From Sandaracinomonas limnophila (GTDB taxonomy: Bacteria; Bacteroidota; Bacteroidia; Cytophagales; Spirosomataceae), in NCBI RefSeq assembly GCF_004005965.1, contig NZ_SACY01000003.1, forward strand, positions 310,001 through 374,000: a stretch of DNA of 64,000 nt. Direction: 5' to 3'. Both the position numbers and the translations under genes were made by a program. Positions 41,768-50,986 of this stretch are shown piece after piece. The notes under the pieces are model-generated. The model saw only the letters and a list, made by a program, of their open reading frames with translations, had not been told where the DNA came from and made no database searches. Numbering within the stretch: the first letter of the stretch is position 1; every line of letters starts with the position of its first letter.

Positions 41768-44700
41768 TTATTTTTGCCAAAAAAATCGATTGAAATTTTT
41801 CTGAAACAAGATAGAGGTTCCAAAGGTTTGATTAATTTGATAGGAATTTAAAGACCCTGCCAAAGTAGTTTGAACGTTTCTGTTGTAGGCTTTCAAGCGG
41901 AGGGTTCCCTCTTTGTTTGCAAACCACTCCATGGCCCAATCCCCTAATAACAATTGTGGACTCGTCTGATTTCTTGCATCGGTAAATCCGCCACTTCTTG
42001 TTATTCGTAAACGATCATTCAAATTATAAGAAGCACGCAATTGCAAATTCGATAACAAATCAGTTCCAAAAGTTCCTCCTCCTAGGTATACATCTACATT
42101 CAAATCTTTGTCAATCTTTGAGGCTAAGTTCCCTAACTGATTAGAGAGCATCTCTGTAAAATTTCCCATCAAATTCCCCAAAGTCAATCCAGACCCTCCA
42201 AATGGCGAGGCCAATTGCCCAAACAATAAAACATTACTAACCTGTTTGGTCAACTCTTGCTCATCCGTTTTAATTCGATTGGCAAATGCAGTTACAGAAC
42301 CATTAAAGGCAACATCTTTGGGATAATCTCGGATGTTGATGTCGAAATTAATATCCGGACTCAACAACCTATTTTTAACTAAAATAGATACATCCACCGG
42401 ATATCTTTTTTTGTATTCTGGCAAATGTCCTTTATTGGTTGTATCTAACAAAATTGGAAATAATGAAGCATATTGCGTATAAACGGCCTTAATATCTACT
42501 TGGGCACCTAAAGGATCTCCCGACCAAGAAATTTTAGAATTTCGTTCAATGGCAAATTTCTTATTGATGATGTTTTGCAAAGAAAAAGTATAATCTCCCT
42601 GCTCAATTTTATAATCCCCATTCATCAAAAATTTACCTTGTTTATCCAAAGTCATTTTAATTTGACCATTTCCATACAAACGCATTAGGTCTCCTTTTTG
42701 GGAATCAAACAAGACCTCTCCATAGGCCTCAGGGGTCAAGCGTAAATTCAAATCCAGCTCTATTCCGTCTTGTTTCAATTGAGTACTTACCGTTTCTTTT
42801 TTCTCAATCTCATTTTCGGCCTTGATGTATTGGCTAAATAATTGATAATCCTCGGTGCCAGAAGTACCATAATCCCTGTCTAAAGGAATGAACAAACGCG
42901 TACCTTTTTCGGTTTTTAAATCGGCAAATACTAACAAATCTTTTAAAGTTCCACTTACTCTAAGGGGACCCGTGCCATATCCTAAACCATAGTAAATAGA
43001 GTTCAGACTTCTCTTGGTATTCATCAATTTGAACCGATTCAATTCGGCCTTGACATCCAAGTTAAAGTCTTGTCCTTTCGGAAATTCTACCAACACATTC
43101 AATTTAGACTGGTTGCCATCCGTGTCTTTCACGGTCCAGTTATTAGCTACTATTTTTCTAGGCAAAAATTGAACCGTATCTGAAACGGTCAAATTTGTAT
43201 TCAGGTAGTCAAAGGTTACTCCACCTTTATTTACCCATACTTTTCCTTCCAATTCAGGCTCTTGCAAATGGCCTTTGATTTTTATTTTACCTAATGCGGT
43301 TCCCGTTAATCCAGAAAAAACACCTTCTGTAAAGGGTTCTAAAATTTTCAAATCTGTCCGATTCAAATCTGCTTGCAAATCTAATTTTTGTTCGCCGCCA
43401 CTGGGTTTATACAAACCTGTAACCGTCAAAACGGTGGAGTCCATTCGAGTTACATTCATATTCAAATCCATAGCATTTACCTCTGAAGAGAAGTTTCCAA
43501 TGGCCTGCACATTTCCTATATAAACCTTCCCAAAATGCAAAGAATCTATTTTAAACCAAGAATCCATTTCAGAATTTTGGTACCAATTTTTTAAATTCAA
43601 TTCGCCATTTAAAACGCCTGTAGATTTCACCTTAAATAATGGCCCTAAGGTAGACAATTGAAAATTATTTGCTTGCAAACTTAATATAGCAGAAGAGTCT
43701 TTCGACAATCGTCCGTTCATAGCAATCGACTGATCTTGATTGCTCAAATACAAATTTTCTGCCTTCCAATCACGGCCCATCAAACTCAATTGATTTCGTG
43801 GATCAATGGCCCAATCTTGCCCCAAAATCCGGAAATAAGAATCTTTGAATTTTAATCCAAAACCTTCATTTTCAAAATCCCAAGCACCCGTCAAATGAGC
43901 AGAATTTTCCTCCCCTTGCTGCTTTAAATCCACATTAAAATTGATCCGGTTTTGATCCCACAAGGCATCCACTTTCAGCAATTCGGTAGGTGATAAAAAG
44001 TTTAATTTTTGTTTTCTCGACTGAAATAACAAACTGCTTGACAACTCAGGAGACCCTAAAAACTTAGAGCTTTGGGAAGAAAAAATAGTTTGATAAAACT
44101 TATATGCTCCAAAAACTAGCGTATCTGGATAGGCCTCCAAACTCACATTAAATGCTCTTGCCGAATTAACTACTCCAAACAATACGGTATTTTTCGACAT
44201 CTGCATCGTAGGGAACCAGCGATTCAAAATAGGTTGAGGTTCATGTAAGGTAAGCGTAAAATCGGCATTGTATTTTTGAAAAGCATTGGGTTTTGATTCG
44301 GCATAATAAGCCAATCTTTCCAATTGATTTTGTTTAAAATACAAACTAATTTCTTTTGTAAATTGCTGCAAATCGCCAATTAATTTACTCGGAACAAAGG
44401 TGCCGTCCAATTGGGCAGAAACTATATCTGAGTTAAAATGATATTTTCTTTTACCTGTCTCCGACAAATCTGCATGGAAAGATCCTAGTCGAATTGGCAA
44501 ATCTGCCATCCCTGGTTTTGACAAAATTATATCATTCATATTCACTTTGCCTTCCAAATCATCGATATCATTCATCAATAAATCCAATTCAAATTCAGAG
44601 GCTATTCCCATGGGCTGATCCATCCATTTCAGGGCCTTCAAATCTGCTTTGTTTATAATTCCATTCATTTGATAATGCGCTTTCGAACCCCGCAAATTAA

Positions 44701-46243
44701 CCTCTCCAATCATGTTTCCAATTAAATTAGAATCACGAACCGACACAATCCCTTTAAATAGTTGCTTCTGCAAATTGCCTTTAAGGTTTACCCTTTTGTA
44801 GGCATAATTATGAAAATTAATTTCTGAAATTTGCCCATCAAAATCAATTTTAGCTGATTTGTTCGAAAACCCTGTTCCTTTGATATTGCCCTTTAAATCT
44901 ATGGTTCCCAAATAAGGTTCCAAATCAACCATTTTGCCTAACTTAAATTTGCGCAAATTGATTTGCCCTTCATAAGCAGAAAGTGCCATAGAATCCTTCA
45001 AATTCATTTTCACTTTTCCATCCAAAAACCCTAATCCAGTTTTTAGTTTACCAGTGGTAAAAAAATTATTAGGTATACCTGAGAAAGTTCCTGAAAATGC
45101 TACAGGACCCAATATTTTCATTTTATTAGCAGCAGAACTTGAAATAAAAACTGCCAAATCATTCGGCAAAAAAACAGAAGAATTCATCTTAAAATCCATC
45201 TGGGTTTTAGCTAAATTCGGTAGACCCTTGAACGAAAAATCCCCTCGTAAATTACTTTGTTTGCCAAACTGCATATTGAAATTTCGCAAGCCTAATTTTT
45301 CAACTGTGCCTGCCAAATTTCCATTCAATTTATACAATCCAGGATATTGGTACATTGCATTCACAAACCTTCCCAAATCTTCTCCCCGTAAACGAGCAGA
45401 TTTGAAATTTGCTTGCATAAAAACCTTATGATTCCAGTCGGTTAAATCTGAGAATTTTTTATACGTCATCGTCACCTTATCACCCAACCAAGATTGATTG
45501 AAAAATAAATTCAATTGGTCAAAACGCATTTGTTTTTCACAAATCATAAACCTAGTATCCAAACGATGTACCTTGAATTTTGTCAAGGGCTCCAAAGCAT
45601 GGAACCCCTGGGTTTGCAAACCAAGAGAATCTCCCAAGACCCAAAAATTCTTCACCTTTGAATTGATTTGAACAACAGAAAAATGGGAAATATCGAAATT
45701 TTTAGGCGTGCCTAAATTTTTCACTTGATCATCATCCAACAAAAACGTTCCGTTGATTACATCGACCTCTTTGATTTTAAACAAGGCACTTGGTGCATCA
45801 GGTTTTGCCTTCGGATCCGAAAGCCATTTGGTAAGTCGAACAATGAATTCATCCATGTTCATTTTACCATCCTTTTTATCAAATATCAAATGAACTCTAG
45901 GTTGTACTAATCGGGCGAATTCCATGGTTGGTTTGTTTCCATGAAGAATCAAATCGGTCAAATTAAAATTGACATCTATTTGTTCAATTTTAATCATCTC
46001 TTTACCCCAAGGATCTTTAACCTGTAAATTCCAAAAGCTTAATTCATCGAAAAACTTAAATTGAATGCGCTCAAAGGTTAATGGATACCCAATAGCTTGT
46101 TCTAATTTGGGAGAAAAATACTTAGCTAATAACGTTTGATTGGCAGGAGCTTTGAGTAAAACTGTTACCGAAAATAACAAGAAAAATACGATCACTAAGA
46201 AATAGAGAACCGTTTTTGCCAGTATTTTGATAATTTTAACCAT
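41768..46243 (-). CDS. TamB-like translocation and assembly module protein (DUF490)
   Basis: A giant 1491-residue envelope protein. One N-terminal membrane helix (about residues 12-30) anchors it in the inner membrane. A long beta-rich body of repeated amphipathic strands would form the periplasm-spanning groove of AsmA/TamB-type proteins. The C-terminal ~350 residues are the DUF490/TamB domain (KGDLMRLYGNGQIKMTL, NYKIEQGDYTFSLQN-like, LLFGQLASPFGG, LSNQLGNLASKID). Family members are thought to carry phospholipids or help outer-membrane protein assembly. The gene is divergent from tsaD with a 9-bp gap. Confidence 0.9.
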   Translation of the reverse strand: MVKIIKILAKTVLYFLVIVFFLLFSVTVLLKAPANQTLLAKYFSPKLEQAIGYPLTFERIQFKFFDELSFWNLQVKDPWGKEMIKIEQIDVNFNLTDLILHGNKPTMEFARLVQPRVHLIFDKKDGKMNMDEFIVRLTKWLSDPKAKPDAPSALFKIKEVDVINGTFLLDDDQVKNLGTPKNFDISHFSVVQINSKVKNFWVLGDSLGLQTQGFHALEPLTKFKVHRLDTRFMICEKQMRFDQLNLFFNQSWLGDKVTMTYKKFSDLTDWNHKVFMQANFKSARLRGEDLGRFVNAMYQYPGLYKLNGNLAGTVEKLGLRNFNMQFGKQSNLRGDFSFKGLPNLAKTQMDFKMNSSVFLPNDLAVFISSSAANKMKILGPVAFSGTFSGIPNNFFTTGKLKTGLGFLDGKVKMNLKDSMALSAYEGQINLRKFKLGKMVDLEPYLGTIDLKGNIKGTGFSNKSAKIDFDGQISEINFHNYAYKRVNLKGNLQKQLFKGIVSVRDSNLIGNMIGEVNLRGSKAHYQMNGIINKADLKALKWMDQPMGIASEFELDLLMNDIDDLEGKVNMNDIILSKPGMADLPIRLGSFHADLSETGKRKYHFNSDIVSAQLDGTFVPSKLIGDLQQFTKEISLYFKQNQLERLAYYAESKPNAFQKYNADFTLTLHEPQPILNRWFPTMQMSKNTVLFGVVNSARAFNVSLEAYPDTLVFGAYKFYQTIFSSQSSKFLGSPELSSSLLFQSRKQKLNFLSPTELLKVDALWDQNRINFNVDLKQQGEENSAHLTGAWDFENEGFGLKFKDSYFRILGQDWAIDPRNQLSLMGRDWKAENLYLSNQDQSIAMNGRLSKDSSAILSLQANNFQLSTLGPLFKVKSTGVLNGELNLKNWYQNSEMDSWFKIDSLHFGKVYIGNVQAIGNFSSEVNAMDLNMNVTRMDSTVLTVTGLYKPSGGEQKLDLQADLNRTDLKILEPFTEGVFSGLTGTALGKIKIKGHLQEPELEGKVWVNKGGVTFDYLNTNLTVSDTVQFLPRKIVANNWTVKDTDGNQSKLNVLVEFPKGQDFNLDVKAELNRFKLMNTKRSLNSIYYGLGYGTGPLRVSGTLKDLLVFADLKTEKGTRLFIPLDRDYGTSGTEDYQLFSQYIKAENEIEKKETVSTQLKQDGIELDLNLRLTPEAYGEVLFDSQKGDLMRLYGNGQIKMTLDKQGKFLMNGDYKIEQGDYTFSLQNIINKKFAIERNSKISWSGDPLGAQVDIKAVYTQYASLFPILLDTTNKGHLPEYKKRYPVDVSILVKNRLLSPDINFDINIRDYPKDVAFNGSVTAFANRIKTDEQELTKQVSNVLLFGQLASPFGGSGLTLGNLMGNFTEMLSNQLGNLASKIDKDLNVDVYLGGGTFGTDLLSNLQLRASYNLNDRLRITRSGGFTDARNQTSPQLLLGDWAMEWFANKEGTLRLKAYNRNVQTTLAGSLNSYQINQTFGTSILFQKNFNRFFWQK

Positions 46244-46252
46244 CTTTGCCGA

Positions 46253-47251
46253 ATGATTCTTTTAGCCATCGAATCTTCTTGTGATGAAACTTCTGCTGCT
46301 GTAATGGTAAACGGAGAATTGATGTCAAATGTTATTTCGACTCAATTAATCCATACCCAATGGGGCGGTGTTGTGCCCGAACTTGCCAGCAGAGAACATC
46401 AAAAAGCCATTATTCCGGTGGTTGAAGAAGCCCTACATAAAGCAAATATAAGCAAAAATCAACTGAATGCGATTGCTTTTACACGTGGACCCGGATTATT
46501 AGGTGCACTTTTGGTAGGAACTTCATTTGCAAAATCTCTTGCGCTTAGTCTGAATATCCCTTTAATTGAAGTAAATCACATGCAGGCGCATGTATTAGCC
46601 CATTTTATCGAAGAGCCTAAGCCGAAATTCCCTTTCATTTGCCTGACGGTTAGTGGGGGACACACCCAATTAGTTTGGGTTAAATCGGCCCTTGAAATGG
46701 AAATCATCGGAGAAACTTTAGACGATGCAGTAGGTGAAGCTTTCGACAAAACTGCCAAGTTAATTGGACTTCCTTACCCCGGCGGACCCCTAATTGACAA
46801 ATTGGCAAAGGAAGGAAATCCCTTAAAATTTGCATTTCCCATGGGAGAAATCCAGGGTTTAAATTATTCCTTTTCAGGCATAAAGACTTCCATTCTTTAT
46901 TTTTTACAAAGAGAAACCAAAAATAATCCCAATTTTATTGAGGAAAATAAAGCTGATATTTGTGCATCGGTGCAACATACGCTCATCGAAATTTTGCTAA
47001 AAAAAGCCAAACGTGCCATGCGCGAAATGAATTGCAAACAAATCGCCATTGCTGGCGGAGTTTCCGCCAATTCAGGCCTTCGAAACCGTTTGCAGGAAAT
47101 GGGAAGTAAAGAAGATTGGGATGTATTCATTCCTGCATTTTCTTACTGTACAGATAATGCAGGAATGATTGCCATGGCCGGACACTTCAAAGGTTTAGCC
47201 AAAGAATATTGCGGACAGGATGTAAGTCCTATGCCGCGTATGGAAATTTAA
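46253..47251 (+). CDS. tsaD: tRNA N6-adenosine threonylcarbamoyltransferase
   Basis: TsaD transfers the threonylcarbamoyl group to A37 of ANN-decoding tRNAs. The 332-residue protein has the ASKHA-fold start LAIESSCDETSAAV, metal-binding HMQAH-x3-H (HMQAHVLAHF), LTVSGGHTQLVWV, DDAVGEAFDKTAKLIGLPYPGGP and AGGVSANSGLR. The length is normal. The start lies 9 bp from the divergent tamB-like gene, so its promoter must overlap that gene: CATCTTTG at 46242-46249 (one mismatch to TAnnTTTG) with TTTG at 46215-46218, spacer 23, is a candidate. Its last 4 bp overlap the end of the LytTR regulator gene. Confidence 0.97.
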   Translation: MILLAIESSCDETSAAVMVNGELMSNVISTQLIHTQWGGVVPELASREHQKAIIPVVEEALHKANISKNQLNAIAFTRGPGLLGALLVGTSFAKSLALSLNIPLIEVNHMQAHVLAHFIEEPKPKFPFICLTVSGGHTQLVWVKSALEMEIIGETLDDAVGEAFDKTAKLIGLPYPGGPLIDKLAKEGNPLKFAFPMGEIQGLNYSFSGIKTSILYFLQRETKNNPNFIEENKADICASVQHTLIEILLKKAKRAMREMNCKQIAIAGGVSANSGLRNRLQEMGSKEDWDVFIPAFSYCTDNAGMIAMAGHFKGLAKEYCGQDVSPMPRMEI

Positions 47252-47976
47252 AGGCTTCCTATTTTTTCCAGTAATTCAGCTGCATGTGAATCACTCACCG
47301 GAATTTCTATTTCACCAATTTTAATTCGTTGGTGCTTAATAGAATTTATTTTGCGAAGATTTACAATGAAAGATTTGTGCACACGCATAAACATAAAATC
47401 CACCACACGTGCCTCAATAGATTTCATGGTCATCTTGGTCAATATTGGCCTTTTTTCTCCTTCCAAATAAATTTTAATGTAATCCTTTAGGCCTTCAATA
47501 TGGGTAACTTGTGGAATAGGTATTTTAACTAATGAGTATTCAACATTTACAAAAAAGAAATCTTCTTTGGAGGCTTTCTGACTGCCAACAACTGACGCAT
47601 GTTCCGTTTTTTCAGCTAAAAATATTTTATAAGCCTTGTGACAGGCCAAGCTAAAACGCTCCATAGAAACAGGCTTCACCAAATAATCCACCACATCCAT
47701 TGAAAAACTTTCCACAGCATATTGATCATAAGCTGTAATAAAAATCACCAAGGGTTTATTCGTTAAAGATTGAATAAATTGAGTGCCTAACATACCTGGC
47801 ATTTGAATGTCTGAAAAAATCAAATCTACTGGCTCCTTGGCCAAAACTTCCATAGCTTCGAAAGCATTTTTACAAGAACCTACTAAATTCAAAAAAGGAA
47901 TTTGTCGTACATTTTCTTCTACCAATTTACGACCCATGCTTTCGTCGTCCAGCACAATACAATTCATTTTTTCCAT
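47248..47976 (-). CDS. LytTR-family response regulator
   Basis: A 242-residue two-component response regulator. The receiver domain (1-~120) has the acidic pair DDE (10-12), phospho-acceptor D56 in FSDIQMPG, Thr in FITAYD and Lys in LVKPVSM. The C-terminal LytTR DNA-binding domain (about 140-240) shows the VEYSLVKIPIPQVTHIEGLKDYIKI core and FMRVHKSFIVNLRKINSI. It is the partner of the LytS-like kinase gene, which ends 1 bp upstream. The targets are unknown; the divergent OmpA-barrel-like gene beyond the kinase is one possible target. Confidence 0.95.
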   Translation of the reverse strand: MEKMNCIVLDDESMGRKLVEENVRQIPFLNLVGSCKNAFEAMEVLAKEPVDLIFSDIQMPGMLGTQFIQSLTNKPLVIFITAYDQYAVESFSMDVVDYLVKPVSMERFSLACHKAYKIFLAEKTEHASVVGSQKASKEDFFFVNVEYSLVKIPIPQVTHIEGLKDYIKIYLEGEKRPILTKMTMKSIEARVVDFMFMRVHKSFIVNLRKINSIKHQRIKIGEIEIPVSDSHAAELLEKIGSL

Positions 47977-47977
47977 A

Positions 47978-49042
47978 TTAAATCTTTTTGTCTAAAGTCA
48001 TATTTAACTTAACTCTAAAATCTTCACCCTTTTCGCAAATTTCCAAGGTATGTTTTTCAGGATAAAGTAATTGCAATCGCCTGCTCACATTTTTCAAACC
48101 AATTCCTGAGCTCGGCTCCTGAGAATCATTATGCGTTACTCCCTTTTGGTTCTGAACAATAAATTCCAAATCTCCATCTTCAATCGAAAAAAATATCTCA
48201 ATTTTAGGGTTCAAAACTTGATTAATTCCATGTTTAAATGCATTTTCCACAAAAGGAATTAGCAACATCGGCTCAATCATGCAGGCCCGAACAATCCCAT
48301 TTTCTTTAAAACTAATTTCTACATCCTCGCCAAATCTAACCTTTTGCAAATCAATATAATTTTTCAAATAATCCAATTCCTTGCCCAATGGTATCATCGT
48401 TTGATCTGAATCATATAACATATACCGCATCAAAGAAGACAATTTCAAGGTCACCGATTCGGCTTCTTGATGTGCCTTGGTCCTCACCAAATAAACAATA
48501 CTGTTTAGCACATTGAAAATAAAATGGGGACTTATTTGTGATCTCAAAAAAGACAATTCCGATTTCAATTGCTCTTGAGTTTCTTCTGCTTTAATGGCTT
48601 GAATTTTAATAAACTCAAGCAAAAGTCCATAGGTTGAACCAATCCCAGCTATAAGCACTAAAGGAAATAAACCTTGAGGCCCTAAAATATTTCGTTCATC
48701 ATGTTCAAATTGAATCACGTAAGTTTGAATGAAAGATTCCAAGTAAAAAAAGGCAAGTACAGATAAAACCAATCCGCCCAAGTAGAAAAACACGCCTCTC
48801 GTTTTAAATATTTTTGGTACTAAAAATAAGGTAATCCAATAAAAAAGAGGAACAACAACTGACAATTCAATGTAAATATGTTCCGAAAATTCTGGACTTG
48901 CATGCGGATGTGGATGGGTATTCTCATGGGGTTGGTGTACTGGACTTAAAAGTGGAAGCCCAATCCACATACTCCAAAGTATGAGATTGAATAATATTTT
49001 AAAAGTTGTAATGGTTCTTCGGGAACTCCAAACTTGCCACAT
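47978..49042 (-). CDS. LytS-type sensor histidine kinase with a His-rich extracytoplasmic loop
   Basis: A 354-residue membrane kinase of the His_kinase/LytS (PF06580) class. About four membrane helices occupy residues 14-145. The dimerisation/phosphoacceptor segment is RSQISPHFIFNVLNSIVYL (His near residue 192) and the ATP site includes PFVENAFKHGIN and GIGLKNVSRRLQLLY. The loop after the first helix is unusual: His at 36, 39, 43, 45, 47 and 55, six in 20 residues, which suggests metal ion sensing. It is cotranscribed with the LytTR regulator 1 bp downstream. The signal is inferred, not shown. Confidence 0.93.
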   Translation of the reverse strand: MWQVWSSRRTITTFKILFNLILWSMWIGLPLLSPVHQPHENTHPHPHASPEFSEHIYIELSVVVPLFYWITLFLVPKIFKTRGVFFYLGGLVLSVLAFFYLESFIQTYVIQFEHDERNILGPQGLFPLVLIAGIGSTYGLLLEFIKIQAIKAEETQEQLKSELSFLRSQISPHFIFNVLNSIVYLVRTKAHQEAESVTLKLSSLMRYMLYDSDQTMIPLGKELDYLKNYIDLQKVRFGEDVEISFKENGIVRACMIEPMLLIPFVENAFKHGINQVLNPKIEIFFSIEDGDLEFIVQNQKGVTHNDSQEPSSGIGLKNVSRRLQLLYPEKHTLEICEKGEDFRVKLNMTLDKKI

Positions 49043-49152
49043 AATTGATTTATTCTATACAAAACTACCTATTTAAGTCAATTTAGAAAAAGGTTACATC
49101 TCCACAATAACCTAATTTGTCCACATGGCCTATGATAAACATATTTCTTTTT

Positions 49153-49160
49153 TAGATTTG
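49153..49160 (+). promoter_or_regulatory. Candidate -7 promoter box (TAGATTTG)
   Basis: TAGATTTG matches TAnnTTTG exactly and ends 23 bp before the ATG of the small outer-membrane-type protein, a typical leader length. No TTG is seen at the expected -33 distance. It lies in the 141-bp divergent gap shared with the LytS-like kinase gene. Confidence 0.45.
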
Positions 49161-49183
49161 TAAAAATTTAACACCTAATACAA

Positions 49184-49882
49184 ATGAAAAAATTAGCCTT
49201 AGTGATGCTTGTCGGAACTCTGTTTACACATTCAGTTTCTGCCAATTTAGTACAATTATCGGACACTGTTAAAGTAAGTCATAAAAAAGATGAAATGAAA
49301 ACGCTAGTTGGGGTTGGAAGCAAATTGAAATCTTGGGGAATTTCAGCTGGGCCAATGGCTCAATTTGGATCCATGGGATCACAATCTGGATTTCAGGTTT
49401 CTTTCCATGCCAACAATAAACTTTCAATTGGTATGGCAGGTTTGTTTTCAACAAAAAGAAACAATACTCCAATGATTGGTGCTTATGGCCCTGAACTTCG
49501 CCAACATTTCATGGGTTTGAATTTAGAATATACACCGAAAGCAAATGCTTTGGTACATTTAAGTTTCCCATTAATGATAGGTACTATTGCCCAAGAAGAC
49601 CCTTTGGCATATATTCAAAACAGAATAGACCCAACAGGTCAACCTGTCTATGATTTTGTCGATAACATGTACGGCAGAAATGATTTCAATAGACATTATT
49701 TAAAATCACTAGGCGTACAACCCGGTATAAATTTAGAAGTAAATTTATTTAAATATGCAAAGTTGTTTGGAGGCCTTAATTACCGTTTTGCTTTCGGAGA
49801 AAATGCTAATTCGGATATTCAAGGAGTTTCTGGACAATTTGGATTCAAGTTTGGCGTTTTCAACAAAAAAATCAAGAAATAA
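49184..49882 (+). CDS. Exported outer-membrane beta-barrel-like protein of unknown function
   Basis: A 232-residue protein with a signal peptide (MKKLALVMLVGTLFTHSVSAN). The mature part is rich in Gly, aromatic residues and alternating short strands (GISAGPMAQFGSMGSQSGFQVSFHANN, LNLEVNLFKYAKLFGGLNYRFAFG), which fits a small 8-strand beta-barrel. The protein ends in a basic KKIKK tail instead of the usual terminal aromatic, a point against a classical BAM-inserted barrel. I recognise no family. It is divergent from the LytS/LytTR pair, so regulation by that pair is possible. A strong hairpin terminator follows. Confidence 0.7.
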   Translation: MKKLALVMLVGTLFTHSVSANLVQLSDTVKVSHKKDEMKTLVGVGSKLKSWGISAGPMAQFGSMGSQSGFQVSFHANNKLSIGMAGLFSTKRNNTPMIGAYGPELRQHFMGLNLEYTPKANALVHLSFPLMIGTIAQEDPLAYIQNRIDPTGQPVYDFVDNMYGRNDFNRHYLKSLGVQPGINLEVNLFKYAKLFGGLNYRFAFGENANSDIQGVSGQFGFKFGVFNKKIKK

Positions 49883-49903
49883 CCTTTCTACTCTTAATAA
49901 ACA

Positions 49904-49934
49904 AAAATAGCCGGGTGACCGGCTATTTTTTTGT
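49904..49934. terminator. Bidirectional intrinsic terminator between convergent genes
   Basis: An 11-bp perfect stem AAAATAGCCGG / CCGGCTATTTT encloses the loop GTGA, a GNRA-type stable tetraloop. On the plus strand it is followed by a T-rich tract; the minus strand also ends in a T run (the A tract at 49903-49907). It therefore can end both the outer-membrane-type gene and the nuo operon, whose last gene nuoJ ends 11 bp away. It is the only classic GC-rich terminator I see in the window. Confidence 0.9.
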
Positions 49935-49944
49935 TTTATATCTT

Positions 49945-50460
49945 CTAGAAATTCCGATCTCCGACCTCTCGCTTGCCCAGCATAACCGAGCCCACCATGG
50001 CTACAAAGAAAAGAACTGTTACCAATTCAAATGGCAATAAATACTCTGAATAAAGTACCTTTCCTAGATTTTCAACCATCCCATTGTTAGGGTTAAAAGT
50101 TGATTCGTCTGGGGTAGGATATTGAATAGTTCTAAAAGCAGCTACCAAAATAACCAATACAGAACCTGCTACAACCGTACCTGCCAATTTGGTTAGGTTG
50201 GTTTTAGAATCTGGAATATTCTTTTTCAAATCAAACATCATGATCACAAAAAGAAATAAAACCATAATAGCACCGGCATAAACAATGATATTTACAGCCA
50301 TTAAAAATTGTGCATTTAACAACACATAATGTCCGGAAATACAAAAGAATGTAAATACCAAATACAATACACTATGAATAGGATTTTTTGAAAGTACAAC
50401 CATCAATGCGCTCAAAAGCGTTAATCCAGAAAGAAAATACCAATAATTTGAAACTTCCAT
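49945..50460 (-). CDS. nuoJ: NADH-quinone oxidoreductase subunit J
   Basis: NuoJ is one of the small hydrophobic subunits of the complex I membrane arm. The 171-residue protein has five membrane helices and the family stretch NPIHSVLYLVFTFFCISGHYVLLNAQFLMAVNIIVYAGAIMVLFLFVIMM, with conserved NIIVYAGAIMVLFLF in helix 3. It is the last gene of the nuo run here; the next element is the hairpin terminator at 49904-49934. NuoK, L, M and N, which normally follow, are absent. Confidence 0.95.
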   Translation of the reverse strand: MEVSNYWYFLSGLTLLSALMVVLSKNPIHSVLYLVFTFFCISGHYVLLNAQFLMAVNIIVYAGAIMVLFLFVIMMFDLKKNIPDSKTNLTKLAGTVVAGSVLVILVAAFRTIQYPTPDESTFNPNNGMVENLGKVLYSEYLLPFELVTVLFFVAMVGSVMLGKREVGDRNF

Positions 50461-50466
50461 ATTTTT

Positions 50467-50985
50467 TTATTTCCAACCGTCGCGTAAATAGCGTTGGTCC
50501 ATTTTTTCAACTAATTTATCTTTTCCGTAAATAACCTCATCTCTTTCAAGGAAGGCTGGAACAATTTTATCATGACGTAGGTAAATTGCCTGCTTTGGAC
50601 AAGCCTCTTCACACAAGCCACAGAAAATACAACGCAACATATTGATTTCATAAACCTGCGCATATTTCTCTTCACGATACATATTTTCTTCTCCTGCCTT
50701 TCTTTCTCCTGCAACCATTGAAATGGCTTCAGCCGGACAAGCAACTGCGCAAAGTCCACAAGCTGTACATCTTTCAGCACCATTTTCATCACGTTTCAAA
50801 ATATGGTGACCGCGATAAATTGGTCCTAAATATCTTTGTTGTTCAGGATATTTAATGGTTACAGGTTTTTGGAAAAAGTGTTTCAAGGTAGTAGCCATAC
50901 CTCCCACAATTGCCGGAAAGTACAAACGCTCTGCCAAGGTCATTTCACCTTGCTCCAAAACTTTAGTTCTATTCGTTAATTTCAT
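50467..50985 (-). CDS. nuoI: NADH-quinone oxidoreductase subunit I
   Basis: NuoI carries the N6a and N6b [4Fe-4S] clusters that pass electrons toward quinone. Both C-x2-C-x2-C-x3-CP motifs are intact: CTACGLCAVACP and CIFCGLCEEACP. GERKAGEENMYREEKYAQVYEINMLRC between them is the usual linker. I start at ATG 50985; a TTG three codons upstream (50994) would overlap nuoH. The protein has 172 residues. It is a peripheral-arm protein on the cytoplasmic side, encoded between nuoH and nuoJ. Confidence 0.96.
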   Translation of the reverse strand: MKLTNRTKVLEQGEMTLAERLYFPAIVGGMATTLKHFFQKPVTIKYPEQQRYLGPIYRGHHILKRDENGAERCTACGLCAVACPAEAISMVAGERKAGEENMYREEKYAQVYEINMLRCIFCGLCEEACPKQAIYLRHDKIVPAFLERDEVIYGKDKLVEKMDQRYLRDGWK

Positions 50986-50986
50986 A

